Source: RGIG3009 sp045595845 (GTDB taxonomy: Bacteria > Bacillota > Clostridia > Oscillospirales > Acutalibacteraceae). From it: DNA of 64,000 nucleotides. The notes under the pieces are model-generated. The model worked only from the letters and a program-made list of their open reading frames with translations, was not told the DNA's origin and made no database searches. The stretch is taken from positions 10,904 to 74,903 of the forward strand of contig JAZOBF010000043.1 in the NCBI GenBank assembly GCA_045595845.1. Reading direction: 5' to 3'. Below, piece after piece: positions 40,485 through 48,777 of the stretch; within the stretch, counting starts at the first letter, position 1, and each line of letters opens with the position of its first letter. The translations under genes were made by a program, and so were the position numbers.

Positions 40485-40850
40485 ATGGACTTCATGATGA
40501 TTATCAAAGCGTTTATTGTCGGTGGCTTGATTTGTGTTGTGGGGCAGCTGCTCATTGATCTGACCAAACTTACGCCGGCGCGAATTCTGGTTATGTTTGT
40601 GACGGCCGGGGTGGCGTTAACGGCGATTGGCGTGTATGAACCGCTGATTAATTTTGCGGGTGCGGGGGCAAGCATACCGCTGACAGGTTTTGGATATGCG
40701 CTTGCCAAAGGCGTGCAAGAGGGAATCGCGGAGCAAGGTTGGCTTGGCATTTTTACGGGTGGATTGACCGGTACGGCGGGCGGCATTGCGTTTGCGGTCA
40801 CGGCGGCGTTGCTATGCGGACTGTTTTTCAAATCCAAAGACAAATCATAA
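40485..40850 (+). CDS. spoVAE: Stage V sporulation protein AE
   Basis: 121 residues with three membrane helices: FIVGGLICVVGQLLIDLTKLTPARILVMFV, a middle segment, and PLTGFGYALAKGVQEGI, the typical SpoVAE(b) sequence. SpoVA proteins form the inner spore membrane channel for dipicolinic acid. GAGAGGTG precedes the ATG. SpoVAC and SpoVAD, normally adjacent, are not here, so either they lie elsewhere or this is an extra copy. Confidence 0.93.
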   Translation: MDFMMIIKAFIVGGLICVVGQLLIDLTKLTPARILVMFVTAGVALTAIGVYEPLINFAGAGASIPLTGFGYALAKGVQEGIAEQGWLGIFTGGLTGTAGGIAFAVTAALLCGLFFKSKDKS

Positions 40851-40887
40851 AAAACAGCCGGTCGGTGTATTCCGACCGGCTGTTTTT
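40850..40887. terminator. Bidirectional intrinsic terminator
   Basis: A 16-pair stem AAAAACAGCCGGTCGG/CCGACCGGCTGTTTTT with a six-base loop, between converging spoVAE and the GDPD gene. Confidence 0.92.
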
Positions 40888-41692
40888 ACGGTTCATAGTG
40901 TTCAAAAATGGGGAGATACTTCTCCGAAAGGGCAACTTTGTGTTGCTCGGGATCGGTGAGCGTCCATACAGCGCCTTGTACGCCCCACAGTTTTCGCGCC
41001 AGTGTCACGCTTAAACGGTGGCGGTCGGAAAATTTATACGCGATAAAATCGGGGCGGGTGAGCAAGTTTGTCAAAAGGTGGGTGAGAATGAATTTCGAGA
41101 TACCCGACAATTTTTCCTCACTGCCGATGAAGTTTTGCGACAATTGCCCGCGCACAACAGAGGGATACCGCTTTTTAAGATGCCACAGGCACCGCGGATC
41201 AAACGACTCGATACAGAAAGCACCGTGATAGTGAGACAGTTGTTTCATCGCGGCATCTGCCAGAGCCGCATGGTTGCCTGCGGCTTTCAGTTCCACGATC
41301 AGCGGTACGGTTCCGTCTAATAGGGACAGTACCTCGCCGAAAGTAGGAATGGTTTCGACGGTGCGGTTCAAGTGATATTGCTTGAGGTCGGCGGCGGTAA
41401 GATCTTCAATTTTGCCGTCCTGCCCTGTCATGCGAATCAGCGTATGATCGTGAAAAACGGCGAGCGTACCGTCCCGTAACAAGTGAATATCCAGTTCAAT
41501 ACCATAGCCTTTATCTCGCGCTGCTCTGAACGCGGCCAATGAGTTTTCGGGGCGCGTTTGATTATGTAGACCGCGGTGAGCGTAGACATGACCGCGTAAG
41601 GCGGTCAGTCCCGTGTGGCGTGTTCTGCCGCCGATGCACAGGACATACAGAATACTGAGTACGAGAAGAATTCCGCAAATCCACTCAATCAT
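40886..41692 (-). CDS. Membrane-anchored glycerophosphodiester phosphodiesterase
   Basis: 268 residues. An N-terminal membrane helix (residues 4-20) precedes the GDPD barrel with AHRGLHNQTRPENSLAAF, GIELDIHLLRDGTLAVFHD and LIVELKA, which supply the metal-binding Glu/Asp and catalytic His residues. It cleaves glycerophosphodiesters to glycerol-3-phosphate. The start at 41692 lies eight bases inside the preceding MFS gene, with GGAGGT upstream. A longer frame would repeat MFS sequence. Confidence 0.9.
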   Translation of the reverse strand: MIEWICGILLVLSILYVLCIGGRTRHTGLTALRGHVYAHRGLHNQTRPENSLAAFRAARDKGYGIELDIHLLRDGTLAVFHDHTLIRMTGQDGKIEDLTAADLKQYHLNRTVETIPTFGEVLSLLDGTVPLIVELKAAGNHAALADAAMKQLSHYHGAFCIESFDPRCLWHLKKRYPSVVRGQLSQNFIGSEEKLSGISKFILTHLLTNLLTRPDFIAYKFSDRHRLSVTLARKLWGVQGAVWTLTDPEQHKVALSEKYLPIFEHYEP

Positions 41693-43232
41693 TGATATCC
41701 GGTACCTCCGAGCGTTTTTCAAGTTTGTTATCCCCGTGTTTGACAAAGAACATCGTTAGGAAAGCAAACGCTACGAAAATGGCGGCATAAGGGAACAACA
41801 CGGTGTGCGCGATGGTATCCATCAAGAAACCCGAGAAAATGGGGGTGATAATCTGTGCCGCCATAGACGCGGTGTAGTAGTATCCCGTATATTTCCCGAT
41901 ATCACTGCCCGAGCATAATTCCACAACCATCGGGAAGGAGTTGACATTGATGGTTGCCCACGCAACACCGGCTAAAACGAACATGGCATTCATCAAGAGG
42001 GTGGGACTGTTCGAACGCATAAAGGCGGCAACACCGAACGCGGTTGCGAGCATCACGACACCGCCGAGGATGGTCTTTTTACGACCGATTTTCGAAGCAA
42101 TCATACCCGCAGGGAGATACGATACAATGGCGGCCGCTTGCGCGAGCAACATGGTGGTGTTATAACTTTTATCCAAAACATTGGTGGCATACACCGCGTA
42201 TTTTGAGGTAACGGCGTTGTAGCCGAAATACCACAGCGCAATAGACGCCAGAATCAAAACGAGCGACAGCTTTTCGCCCTTGGTAAGACCGCGTTTTTCC
42301 GAGGTATCTTCCTCGGCTTCTTCAATACCGAGCCGCAGACTGTCCTCCTGCATCTGACGGGACCATGCGGGTTCACGAACGGTGAGCAGAAAAATGAGCA
42401 ACGCACCGAGCATCAATCCCGCTACGATGGCATAATAGGTTGTGTAGCTCATGAGGGCGTTTTGTACGGCGGACGTGGAAAAGACGATTCCGAGCACCAA
42501 CACCAAGATGCCGCCCGCGGTGCCCATCAGATTAATGACGGCGTTGGCTTTACTGCGTAACGGTTTAATGGTGACATCCGGCATCAACGCCACGGCAGGA
42601 GAACGAAATGTTGCCATGGAAATCAGTAAGATCAGTAACAGCGAGATAAAAAACACCAGTGATCCGGGTTTCTTTTGGGTAATCTCGGCGGCATATGCCT
42701 GACGCGCGGGTGCGACATAGTCGGTGTATTCCTTAGAAGTTTCCACCGTTCCATCGGCGGTTTGTGTTTTACAACGAATGGCGGCAAACTGTTCTTCGGT
42801 GAAGCGCTCTTTCAACACAAACGCTTCGCCCTCGGGCGTGTGCAGCGTTTTGTCCCCCTGTGTTTCGTACAGGGTGACCAAAGCGGCGGAATCGTCAATG
42901 TCGGAAACAGCGGAAATGTTTTTAAGTTGGGCGGTATCGGCGAACGATAACGCAATCAATGCGATGGCGGCAATCAGCGTGCCGATGGTAATAAATGGCG
43001 TGCGTTTTCCGAAACGCGTACGGCATTTGTCGCTGAGAGTACCAAACAACGGCAGCATAAATAAGGCGAGCACATTATCGAGCGCCATGATAAGGCCCGA
43101 CCAGGTTTGAGACATGCCGAACTTGTTGGTTAATACGACGGGAATGGTGGCATCGTATGCTTGCCAGAAAGCGGTGATAAGGAAAAAGGCAAAGCCCACC
43201 AAAATGGTGCGTTTATAATTCAATTTTTGCAC
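41685..43232 (-). CDS. MFS transporter, SLC45/GPH-like
   Basis: 515 residues with about 12 membrane helices. RFGKRTPFITIG between helices 2 and 3 is the SLC45/GPH signature. An unusual 70-residue soluble loop (about residues 105-175) lies after helix 3. The start is GTG with AAAGGAGG upstream. It is translationally coupled to the GDPD gene, so a substrate related to glycerophosphodiesters or a sugar is plausible (inference). No sugar-metabolism gene is adjacent. Confidence 0.85.
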   Translation of the reverse strand: MQKLNYKRTILVGFAFFLITAFWQAYDATIPVVLTNKFGMSQTWSGLIMALDNVLALFMLPLFGTLSDKCRTRFGKRTPFITIGTLIAAIALIALSFADTAQLKNISAVSDIDDSAALVTLYETQGDKTLHTPEGEAFVLKERFTEEQFAAIRCKTQTADGTVETSKEYTDYVAPARQAYAAEITQKKPGSLVFFISLLLILLISMATFRSPAVALMPDVTIKPLRSKANAVINLMGTAGGILVLVLGIVFSTSAVQNALMSYTTYYAIVAGLMLGALLIFLLTVREPAWSRQMQEDSLRLGIEEAEEDTSEKRGLTKGEKLSLVLILASIALWYFGYNAVTSKYAVYATNVLDKSYNTTMLLAQAAAIVSYLPAGMIASKIGRKKTILGGVVMLATAFGVAAFMRSNSPTLLMNAMFVLAGVAWATINVNSFPMVVELCSGSDIGKYTGYYYTASMAAQIITPIFSGFLMDTIAHTVLFPYAAIFVAFAFLTMFFVKHGDNKLEKRSEVPDIND

Positions 43233-43317
43233 AGGGATTCCTCCTTTGCGTCATCATGCAACTGTATTATACCGCATAAAAAAGAAAAAACCAAGACTGT
43301 ATTTTTGTGAAAAGTTC

Positions 43318-43346
43318 TTGTAAGCTTGTGAGAAAGCGCATATAAT
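43318..43346 (+). promoter_or_regulatory. Promoter of the beta-CASP ribonuclease gene
   Basis: TTGTAA and TATAAT with a 17-base spacer, 22 bases before the start codon. Confidence 0.7.
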
Positions 43347-43368
43347 AAAAACAGAAGGAGGGCGGACG

Positions 43369-44973
43369 ATGAAACTGACATTTTTAGGTGCTACACACGA
43401 GGTAACGGGCAGTTGCATGTTGCTGACGGTTAGCGGCAAGAAGATACTCGTCGATTGCGGCATGGAGCAGGGCCGCGACCTTTTTGAAAATCAAGAGATA
43501 CCCGTCGTTCCCTCGCTTATTGATGCGGTATTGTTGACGCACGCACATATCGATCATTCGGGCAAGATTCCCATGCTGTACGCGAACGGATTTCGCGGAA
43601 AAGTATACGCCACCCATGCAACAACCGACCTGTGCTCGATCATGTTGCGTGACTCGGCGCATATTCAGGAATTTGAAGCACAGTGGCGCAACCGCAAGGC
43701 AAAAAGAGCGGGGCAGCCACCGTATGTACCGATGTATACCATGCAGGATGTGGAGGGCGTGTTGCCGCATTTTGTGCCATGTGATTACGATACGGTATAC
43801 ACGCTGTTCGACGAAGTATCGGTGACTTTTACCGATGCGGGGCACTTGCTTGGTTCGTCCTCGATTACCGTGATTGCCGCCGAAAACGGTGAGGAAAAGC
43901 GAATCGTTTTTTCGGGAGATATCGGTAACAACAACAAGCCCATTTTGCGTGATCCGCAACTGCTGAAAACTGCCGATTATGTGGTGGTGGAATCCACCTA
44001 CGGTGACCGCAGTCACGAGGAAGAAAGACCCGATTATGTGCGTGACCTGGCGACGGTTATACAACGGACATTTGACCGCGGCGGCAATGTGGTGATTCCG
44101 TCGTTTGCCGTGGGACGCACACAGGAAATGTTGTATTTTATCCGTCAGATAAAGGAGAAGCAACTGGTCAAAGGCCACGGTGATTTTTCAGTGGTGGTTG
44201 ACAGCCCTTTGGCGGTGGAAGCTACCCGTATTTTCGGGCCGACCGCGATTGAGTGTTATGACGAGGAGACTCGTGCGCTTGTCGAAAGCGGAGTTAACCC
44301 CATTGGATTTTCAGGCCTTTCCGTTTCGGTGACATCGGATGATTCGCGGGCAATCAACGCAGATAAACACCCCAAAGTTATCCTTTCCGCCAGCGGTATG
44401 TGTGAAGCGGGGCGTGTCCGTCATCATTTAAAGCATAATTTATGGCGCGCGGAAAGTACGATTCTGTTCGTCGGCTATCAGTCGGAGGGTACCATCGGGC
44501 GGTTGTTGTTGGACGGTGCAAGGGAAGTTAAGTTGTTTGGAGAAACCGTTGAAGTTAACGCAGAGATTACCAAGTTAAACAGCGTCAGCAGCCACGCGGA
44601 TGATAACGGGTTGCTTCGTTGGGTGGCATCGTTCGAACCGAAACCAACGCGGGTATTCGTCAACCATGGTGACGAAGATGCCTGTGAGACTTTAGCCGCG
44701 CGGCTTGCAAACGAACAGCAACAACAAGCGGTGGCACCGTACAGCGGCGATGCGTGGGATCTGCTTACGGATCAGCAGGTCGAGCAGGGCAGCCGTCGGC
44801 GTATTGAACGCAAATCGGGCGAGGTGCGGCGCGAGAATACCGTGTTCAGCAAACTGGCGGCGGCGGGACAACGGTTACTTCGTGTGATCGAAAACAGCCG
44901 CGGGCGTGCCAACAAGGACCTTGCCAAGTTCACGGCACAGATTCATGCGCTGTGTGACAAGTGGGAAAAATAG
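43369..44973 (+). CDS. Metallo-beta-lactamase/beta-CASP RNA hydrolase
   Basis: 534 residues. MBL metal motifs: HAHIDHSG, DAGHLLGS, FSGDIG. Beta-CASP motifs: SASGMCEAGR and SSHADDNG, with PSFAVGRTQE between. This is the Ysh1/CPSF-like family of RNA-processing nucleases. A C-terminal extension of about 75 residues, rich in Arg and Gln, lies beyond the catalytic core. AAGGAGG precedes the ATG. It is monocistronic, and the next gene starts after a SAM riboswitch. Confidence 0.93.
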   Translation: MKLTFLGATHEVTGSCMLLTVSGKKILVDCGMEQGRDLFENQEIPVVPSLIDAVLLTHAHIDHSGKIPMLYANGFRGKVYATHATTDLCSIMLRDSAHIQEFEAQWRNRKAKRAGQPPYVPMYTMQDVEGVLPHFVPCDYDTVYTLFDEVSVTFTDAGHLLGSSSITVIAAENGEEKRIVFSGDIGNNNKPILRDPQLLKTADYVVVESTYGDRSHEEERPDYVRDLATVIQRTFDRGGNVVIPSFAVGRTQEMLYFIRQIKEKQLVKGHGDFSVVVDSPLAVEATRIFGPTAIECYDEETRALVESGVNPIGFSGLSVSVTSDDSRAINADKHPKVILSASGMCEAGRVRHHLKHNLWRAESTILFVGYQSEGTIGRLLLDGAREVKLFGETVEVNAEITKLNSVSSHADDNGLLRWVASFEPKPTRVFVNHGDEDACETLAARLANEQQQQAVAPYSGDAWDLLTDQQVEQGSRRRIERKSGEVRRENTVFSKLAAAGQRLLRVIENSRGRANKDLAKFTAQIHALCDKWEK

Positions 44974-45005
44974 CGGCGGTACGAAGGTGTTCCTTTATAA
45001 AAGTC

Positions 45006-45033
45006 TTGACAAACCGACAAAATGTGATAAAAT
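45006..45033 (+). promoter_or_regulatory. Promoter of the metK leader
   Basis: TTGACA and TAAAAT with a 16-base spacer, just upstream of the SAM-I aptamer. Confidence 0.72.
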
Positions 45034-45051
45034 GATATCGAATTGAATAGG

Positions 45052-45185
45052 TCCTTATCAAGAGTGGCGGAGGGACAGGCCCTGTGAAGCCCGGCAACCT
45101 GCAAGTGCAAGGTGCTAAATCCTGCGGTTTTGACCGACAGATGAGGTGGAGATACGCCCCGTATTCTGTACGGGGCGCTTTTTTG
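45052..45185 (+). ncRNA. SAM-I (S-box) riboswitch with terminator
   Basis: Conserved S-box elements in order: CTTATCAAGAG, GGCGGAGGGA, GGCCC, TGAAGCCCGGCAACC, GGTGCTAAATCC and GACAGATGAGG. A terminator GCCCCGTA/TACGGGGC with TTTTTT ends it at about 45185. Excess S-adenosylmethionine should stop transcription before metK. Confidence 0.96.
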
Positions 45186-45202
45186 ACAAAGGAGACAATA
45201 CT

Positions 45203-46384
45203 ATGGCAAAACATTTCTTTACATCTGAATCCGTAACGGAGGGACATCCGGATAAAGTATGCGACCAAATTTCGGACGCGGTACTGGATGCGATTATAGA
45301 AAAGGATCCCACGGCGCATGTGGCGTGTGAGACCGTGACGACTACCGGCATGGTGATGGTGATGGGTGAGATTACGACGAGCGCATCGGTGGATATTTCG
45401 AAAATCGTGCGCGGTGTGGTAAATGACATTGGGTACAATAACGCGGCAATCGGTTTTGACGGCAATACCTGTGCTGTCATGACCGTGCTGGACGAACAAT
45501 CGCCCGATATTGCTATGGGCGTCAACGAAGCAATTGAGGTGCGCGGCGGCGAGGGCGACGACGCATACGACCGTATCGGTGCCGGCGATCAAGGCCTTAT
45601 GTTTGGTTTCGCTTGCAATGAAACACCTGAACTTATGCCGCTTCCGATCTCGCTTGCTCATCGCTTGGCGAAAGAGTTGACAGTACTGCGCAAAAACGGA
45701 ACGCTGCCGTACCTGCGTCCCGACGGGAAAACACAGGTAACGGTGGAATATGACGGCAACACCCCTGTTCGTGTGGATACGGTGGTTGTGTCTACACAGC
45801 ATGATCCGGATGTCACCTTGGATACCATTCGCGCCGACATTACGGACAAGCTCATTCGGGAGGTGGTGCCGACCGAACTGATGGATAAGGATACGAAGAT
45901 TTTTGTCAACCCTACCGGTCGGTTCGTGACGGGCGGCCCGCAGGGTGACAGCGGCCTTACCGGACGCAAAATCATCGTGGATACCTATGGCGGGTATGCG
46001 TGTCACGGCGGCGGTGCTTTTTCGGGAAAAGATCCCACAAAAGTTGACCGCTCCGCTACATACATGGCGCGTTATGCGGCGAAGAATGTCGTCGCGGCGG
46101 GCTTGGCAACACAGTGTGAGGTGCAACTCGCGTATGCCATCGGGGTAGCACATCCGGTGTCGGTACGCGTAGATACCCGTGGTACCGGCATAGTGGCAGA
46201 TGAGGTGCTTGCTGAGGCGGTGCGCCGTGTGTTTGATTTCCGTCCGGCGGCGATCATCGATACGCTGAAATTGCGTCAGCCGCTCTATCGTCAACTGGCG
46301 GCATACGGACATATCGGGCGTGAGGATTTGGGTGTCGCATGGGAACGCACCGACCGTGTTGACGCGCTCAAAGCGCTCATTTGA
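45203..46384 (+). CDS. metK: S-adenosylmethionine synthetase
   Basis: 393 residues with SESVTEGHPDKVCDQISDAVLDA, GAGDQGLMFG, PTGRFVTGGPQGDSGLTGRK and GGGAFSGKDPTKVDRS, the ATP/methionine and metal motifs. It makes SAM from methionine and ATP. AAAGGAGA lies before the ATG at 45203. Control by the SAM-I riboswitch upstream forms a feedback loop. Confidence 0.98.
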   Translation: MAKHFFTSESVTEGHPDKVCDQISDAVLDAIIEKDPTAHVACETVTTTGMVMVMGEITTSASVDISKIVRGVVNDIGYNNAAIGFDGNTCAVMTVLDEQSPDIAMGVNEAIEVRGGEGDDAYDRIGAGDQGLMFGFACNETPELMPLPISLAHRLAKELTVLRKNGTLPYLRPDGKTQVTVEYDGNTPVRVDTVVVSTQHDPDVTLDTIRADITDKLIREVVPTELMDKDTKIFVNPTGRFVTGGPQGDSGLTGRKIIVDTYGGYACHGGGAFSGKDPTKVDRSATYMARYAAKNVVAAGLATQCEVQLAYAIGVAHPVSVRVDTRGTGIVADEVLAEAVRRVFDFRPAAIIDTLKLRQPLYRQLAAYGHIGREDLGVAWERTDRVDALKALI

Positions 46385-46392
46385 GAAAAATA

Positions 46393-46421
46393 TTGACATT
46401 ATCCGCGGATAATGGGATAAT
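46393..46421 (+). promoter_or_regulatory. rsmD promoter with a 16-base palindrome in the spacer
   Basis: TTGACA and GATAAT with a 17-base spacer. The spacer and edges hold a perfect palindrome, ATTATCCGCGGATAAT (46398-46413). Transcription from here would begin about three bases before the rsmD ATG. Confidence 0.7.
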
Positions 46422-46430
46422 AGAGGTTGT

Positions 46431-46970
46431 ATGAGAGTTATTACCGGAACAGCGCGGGGTTGCCGTCTGGAAACGCTCGCGGGGTTGGATACGCGTCCGA
46501 CCGTTGAGCGTGTGAAGGAAGGGGTATTCTCCGCCATCAGTTTTGAGATTGAAGGGCGACGGGTGTTAGACCTGTTTGCCGGATCGGGACAGATGGGTAT
46601 TGAAGCACTCAGCCGCGGCGCGCGTTCTTGTGTGTTTGTGGACCGTAATCGTCAGGCGGCGGAGGTGATTCGCCGTAACCTGCTGGCAACCAAATTGCAA
46701 GCGGGTGCGGACATTGTGTGCCGTGATTCCGTGGAATATCTCACGCATACCGCACAGCAGTTTGATTTGGTGTTTTTGGATCCGCCGTATGCTTCGGAAC
46801 TGCTTATACCCTGTTTGGAGAAGTTGTCCGGAAAAGTAGCGGCGGGTGGCACGGTTGTTTGCGAGAGTGACCGACAAACCGTGTTACCGGAAACGATCGG
46901 CGCGTTTTCCTTGTACCGTTCGTATCAGTACGGACGGGTGGTTGTGCGCTTGTACCGCGAGAAAGAATAG
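46431..46970 (+). CDS. rsmD: 16S rRNA (guanine-966-N2)-methyltransferase
   Basis: 179 residues. RVITGTARGCRLETL, LDLFAGSGQMGIEALSRGA and VFLDPPYA are the RsmD signatures (SAM loop and catalytic DPPY). It modifies G966 of 16S rRNA. Its ATG is only ten bases downstream of the -10 hexamer, so the message may be nearly leaderless. coaD follows nine bases after its stop, the usual rsmD-coaD pair. Confidence 0.95.
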   Translation: MRVITGTARGCRLETLAGLDTRPTVERVKEGVFSAISFEIEGRRVLDLFAGSGQMGIEALSRGARSCVFVDRNRQAAEVIRRNLLATKLQAGADIVCRDSVEYLTHTAQQFDLVFLDPPYASELLIPCLEKLSGKVAAGGTVVCESDRQTVLPETIGAFSLYRSYQYGRVVVRLYREKE

Positions 46971-46979
46971 AGGGCGTAT

Positions 46980-47471
46980 ATGAAACTGGCAATTTGTCCG
47001 GGCAGTTTTGATCCGGTTACCTGCGGGCATCTTGACATTATCTCCCGCGCGGCGAGCATGTTTGACCAAGTAATCGTCGTGGTGATGGTCAACAGTAACA
47101 AGCATCCGCTGTTTACACAAGAGGAGCGAGTGGAACTGTTACGGCGCGCCACGGCTTCCATGCCGAATGTAAAAGTGGATGCTTACGGTGGCATGTTGGC
47201 GGAATATGCCCGTGAAAAACAGGCGAATGTGATTGTTAAGGGCTTGCGTGCCATGTCGGATTTTGAATATGAATTCCAGATGGCACTTACCAACCGCAAG
47301 CTAAACTCACAGGTGGAGACGGTCTTTTTGACGACCAATGCCGAGTATATGTATTTGTCTTCCAGCTTAGTCAAACAGGTTGCGTCACTCGGCGGTGACA
47401 TTCATGAATTTGTGCCGGAGTGCATTGAAAAGGATATTTTACAAAAATATGGAAGGAACGAAGCAACATGA
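46980..47471 (+). CDS. coaD: Phosphopantetheine adenylyltransferase
   Basis: 163 residues. PGSFDPVTCGHLDIISRAA (nucleotidyltransferase HxGH variant), VKGLRAMSDFEYEFQMALTNR and YLSSSLVKQVASLGGDI mark CoaD. It carries out the fourth step of CoA synthesis. It is cotranscribed with rsmD and overlaps the next gene by four bases. Confidence 0.97.
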   Translation: MKLAICPGSFDPVTCGHLDIISRAASMFDQVIVVVMVNSNKHPLFTQEERVELLRRATASMPNVKVDAYGGMLAEYAREKQANVIVKGLRAMSDFEYEFQMALTNRKLNSQVETVFLTTNAEYMYLSSSLVKQVASLGGDIHEFVPECIEKDILQKYGRNEAT

Positions 47472-47929
47472 CTATCGAAAATTTACTCGACCAAATTGAT
47501 GAAATGATCGACAAGGCGTGGGGCCTGCCCCTGTCCGGCGGCAAGTGCTTGGTGGAAGCGGATCGATTGCGTGACATTATTGATGACATCCGCGGCAATA
47601 TGCCCAGTGAGATTCGTCAGGCGAAATCCATCGTAGCCGATCGTGCCGACATCATCGCGACTGCCAAGAAAGAAGCAGAAGACATCGTGCGTACCGCCGA
47701 GGAGCGTGCACGCGCCATGGTTATGCAGGAAGAGGTTGTCAAACAGGCGGCTCAAAAAGCAAATGAGATTGCCACACAGACGCAGCAGAAGTGCCGCGAG
47801 ATGCGCAAGGGCGCACAAGATTTTGTGGACGATCTGCTCAAGCGCACGGAAGAAGATTTGGCAAAACACGCATCTGAAGTACATCAAATGCGCCAAATGC
47901 TGCGCAAACCCGCCGCAAGAGACGAGTAA
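47468..47929 (+). CDS. Coiled-coil protein, ATP-synthase-subunit-like
   Basis: 153 residues. An N-terminal segment (NLLDQIDEMIDKAWGLPLSGGKCLVE) is followed by a long alanine/glutamate-rich helix (about 45-145) resembling V/F-type ATPase peripheral stalk subunits, though no ATPase genes are nearby. The same small protein follows coaD in other Clostridia. It is coupled to coaD by an ATGA overlap, and its function is unknown. Confidence 0.78.
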   Translation: MTIENLLDQIDEMIDKAWGLPLSGGKCLVEADRLRDIIDDIRGNMPSEIRQAKSIVADRADIIATAKKEAEDIVRTAEERARAMVMQEEVVKQAAQKANEIATQTQQKCREMRKGAQDFVDDLLKRTEEDLAKHASEVHQMRQMLRKPAARDE

Positions 47930-47943
47930 AAAGCAGGACAAGG

Positions 47944-47972
47944 ACCGACGGTACAAAGCCGGCGGTCTTTTT
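47944..47972 (+). terminator. Intrinsic terminator
   Basis: GACCGACGG pairs with CCGGCGGTC (one mismatch), followed by TTTTTT. It ends the rsmD-coaD unit. Confidence 0.78.
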
Positions 47973-48006
47973 TCGTGAAAAAATTAACAAATCACGGGAC
48001 AAGCCC

Positions 48007-48035
48007 TTGCGTTTCTGACAAAATTAGGGTATAAT
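48007..48035 (+). promoter_or_regulatory. Promoter of the NifU-like/GGGtGRT operon
   Basis: TTGCGT and TATAAT with a 17-base spacer, 35 bases before the NifU-like start. Confidence 0.72.
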
Positions 48036-48069
48036 ATAGGGCGTATTAAAATCCGAAAGGAGTACCAAT

Positions 48070-48762
48070 ATGAACTATTCCCATGAAGTAGAACAAATGT
48101 GTATAGTGAAAAAGGGTCCGCATCACGGTCCGGCTCCCATCCCTGAAGAGGGCAAATGGGTTCAGTCCAAAGAGATCACGGACATTTCCGGCCTGTCTCA
48201 CGGCATTGGCTGGTGTGCGCCGCAGCAGGGCACTTGCAAACTGACACTGAACATCAAAGGCGGTATCGTAGAAGAGGCGCTGGTGGAAACCATTGGTTGT
48301 TCCGGCATGACGCATTCGGCGGCGATGGCGGCGGAGATCCTCCCCGGCAAGACCTTGCTTGAATGCCTTAATACCGACCTTGTGTGCGACGCGATCAATG
48401 TTGCCATGCGTGAGATTTTCCTGCAACTTGTGTACGGTCGTACGCAGTCTGCCTTCTCGGATGACGGTCTGATCATCGGCGCGGGTTTGGAAGATTTGGG
48501 CAAAGGCCTGCGCTCGCAGGTGGGCACCATGTATTCCACCAAGGCGAAGGGCGTTCGTTATCTGGAGATGGCGGAAGGCTATGTCACCAAGATTGCGCTT
48601 GACGAAGAGGGCGAGGTCATCGGTTACCAGTTCGTGAAACTCGGTAAGATGCTCGAAGATATTCGTCACGGCATGGAGCCGAACGAGGCGTATCAGAAAA
48701 ACATCGGTCAGTACGGCCGCTTTGATTCTGCGGCGAAGTACATTGACCCGCGTGAAGAATAA
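48070..48762 (+). CDS. NifU-like iron-sulfur assembly scaffold protein
   Basis: 230 residues. ETIGCSGMTHSAAMAAEILPGKTLLE aligns with the IscU/NifU N-terminal scaffold core. Cysteines in GWCAPQQGTC, IGCSGM and LVCDAIN are candidates for cluster ligands. Standard IscU is about 130 residues; this version is longer at both ends. It has no sulfur donor gene nearby and is paired with a GGGtGRT protein 15 bases downstream. AAAGGAG precedes the ATG. Confidence 0.85.
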   Translation: MNYSHEVEQMCIVKKGPHHGPAPIPEEGKWVQSKEITDISGLSHGIGWCAPQQGTCKLTLNIKGGIVEEALVETIGCSGMTHSAAMAAEILPGKTLLECLNTDLVCDAINVAMREIFLQLVYGRTQSAFSDDGLIIGAGLEDLGKGLRSQVGTMYSTKAKGVRYLEMAEGYVTKIALDEEGEVIGYQFVKLGKMLEDIRHGMEPNEAYQKNIGQYGRFDSAAKYIDPREE

Positions 48763-48777
48763 GAGGAGGTTGCAGAC

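Noticed and set aside
44930..46537. A 535-codon open frame on the minus strand
   Set aside because: It lies antisense to the end of the beta-CASP gene, the SAM riboswitch, metK and rsmD. It is Arg/His-rich without any family motif, and has no ribosome site.
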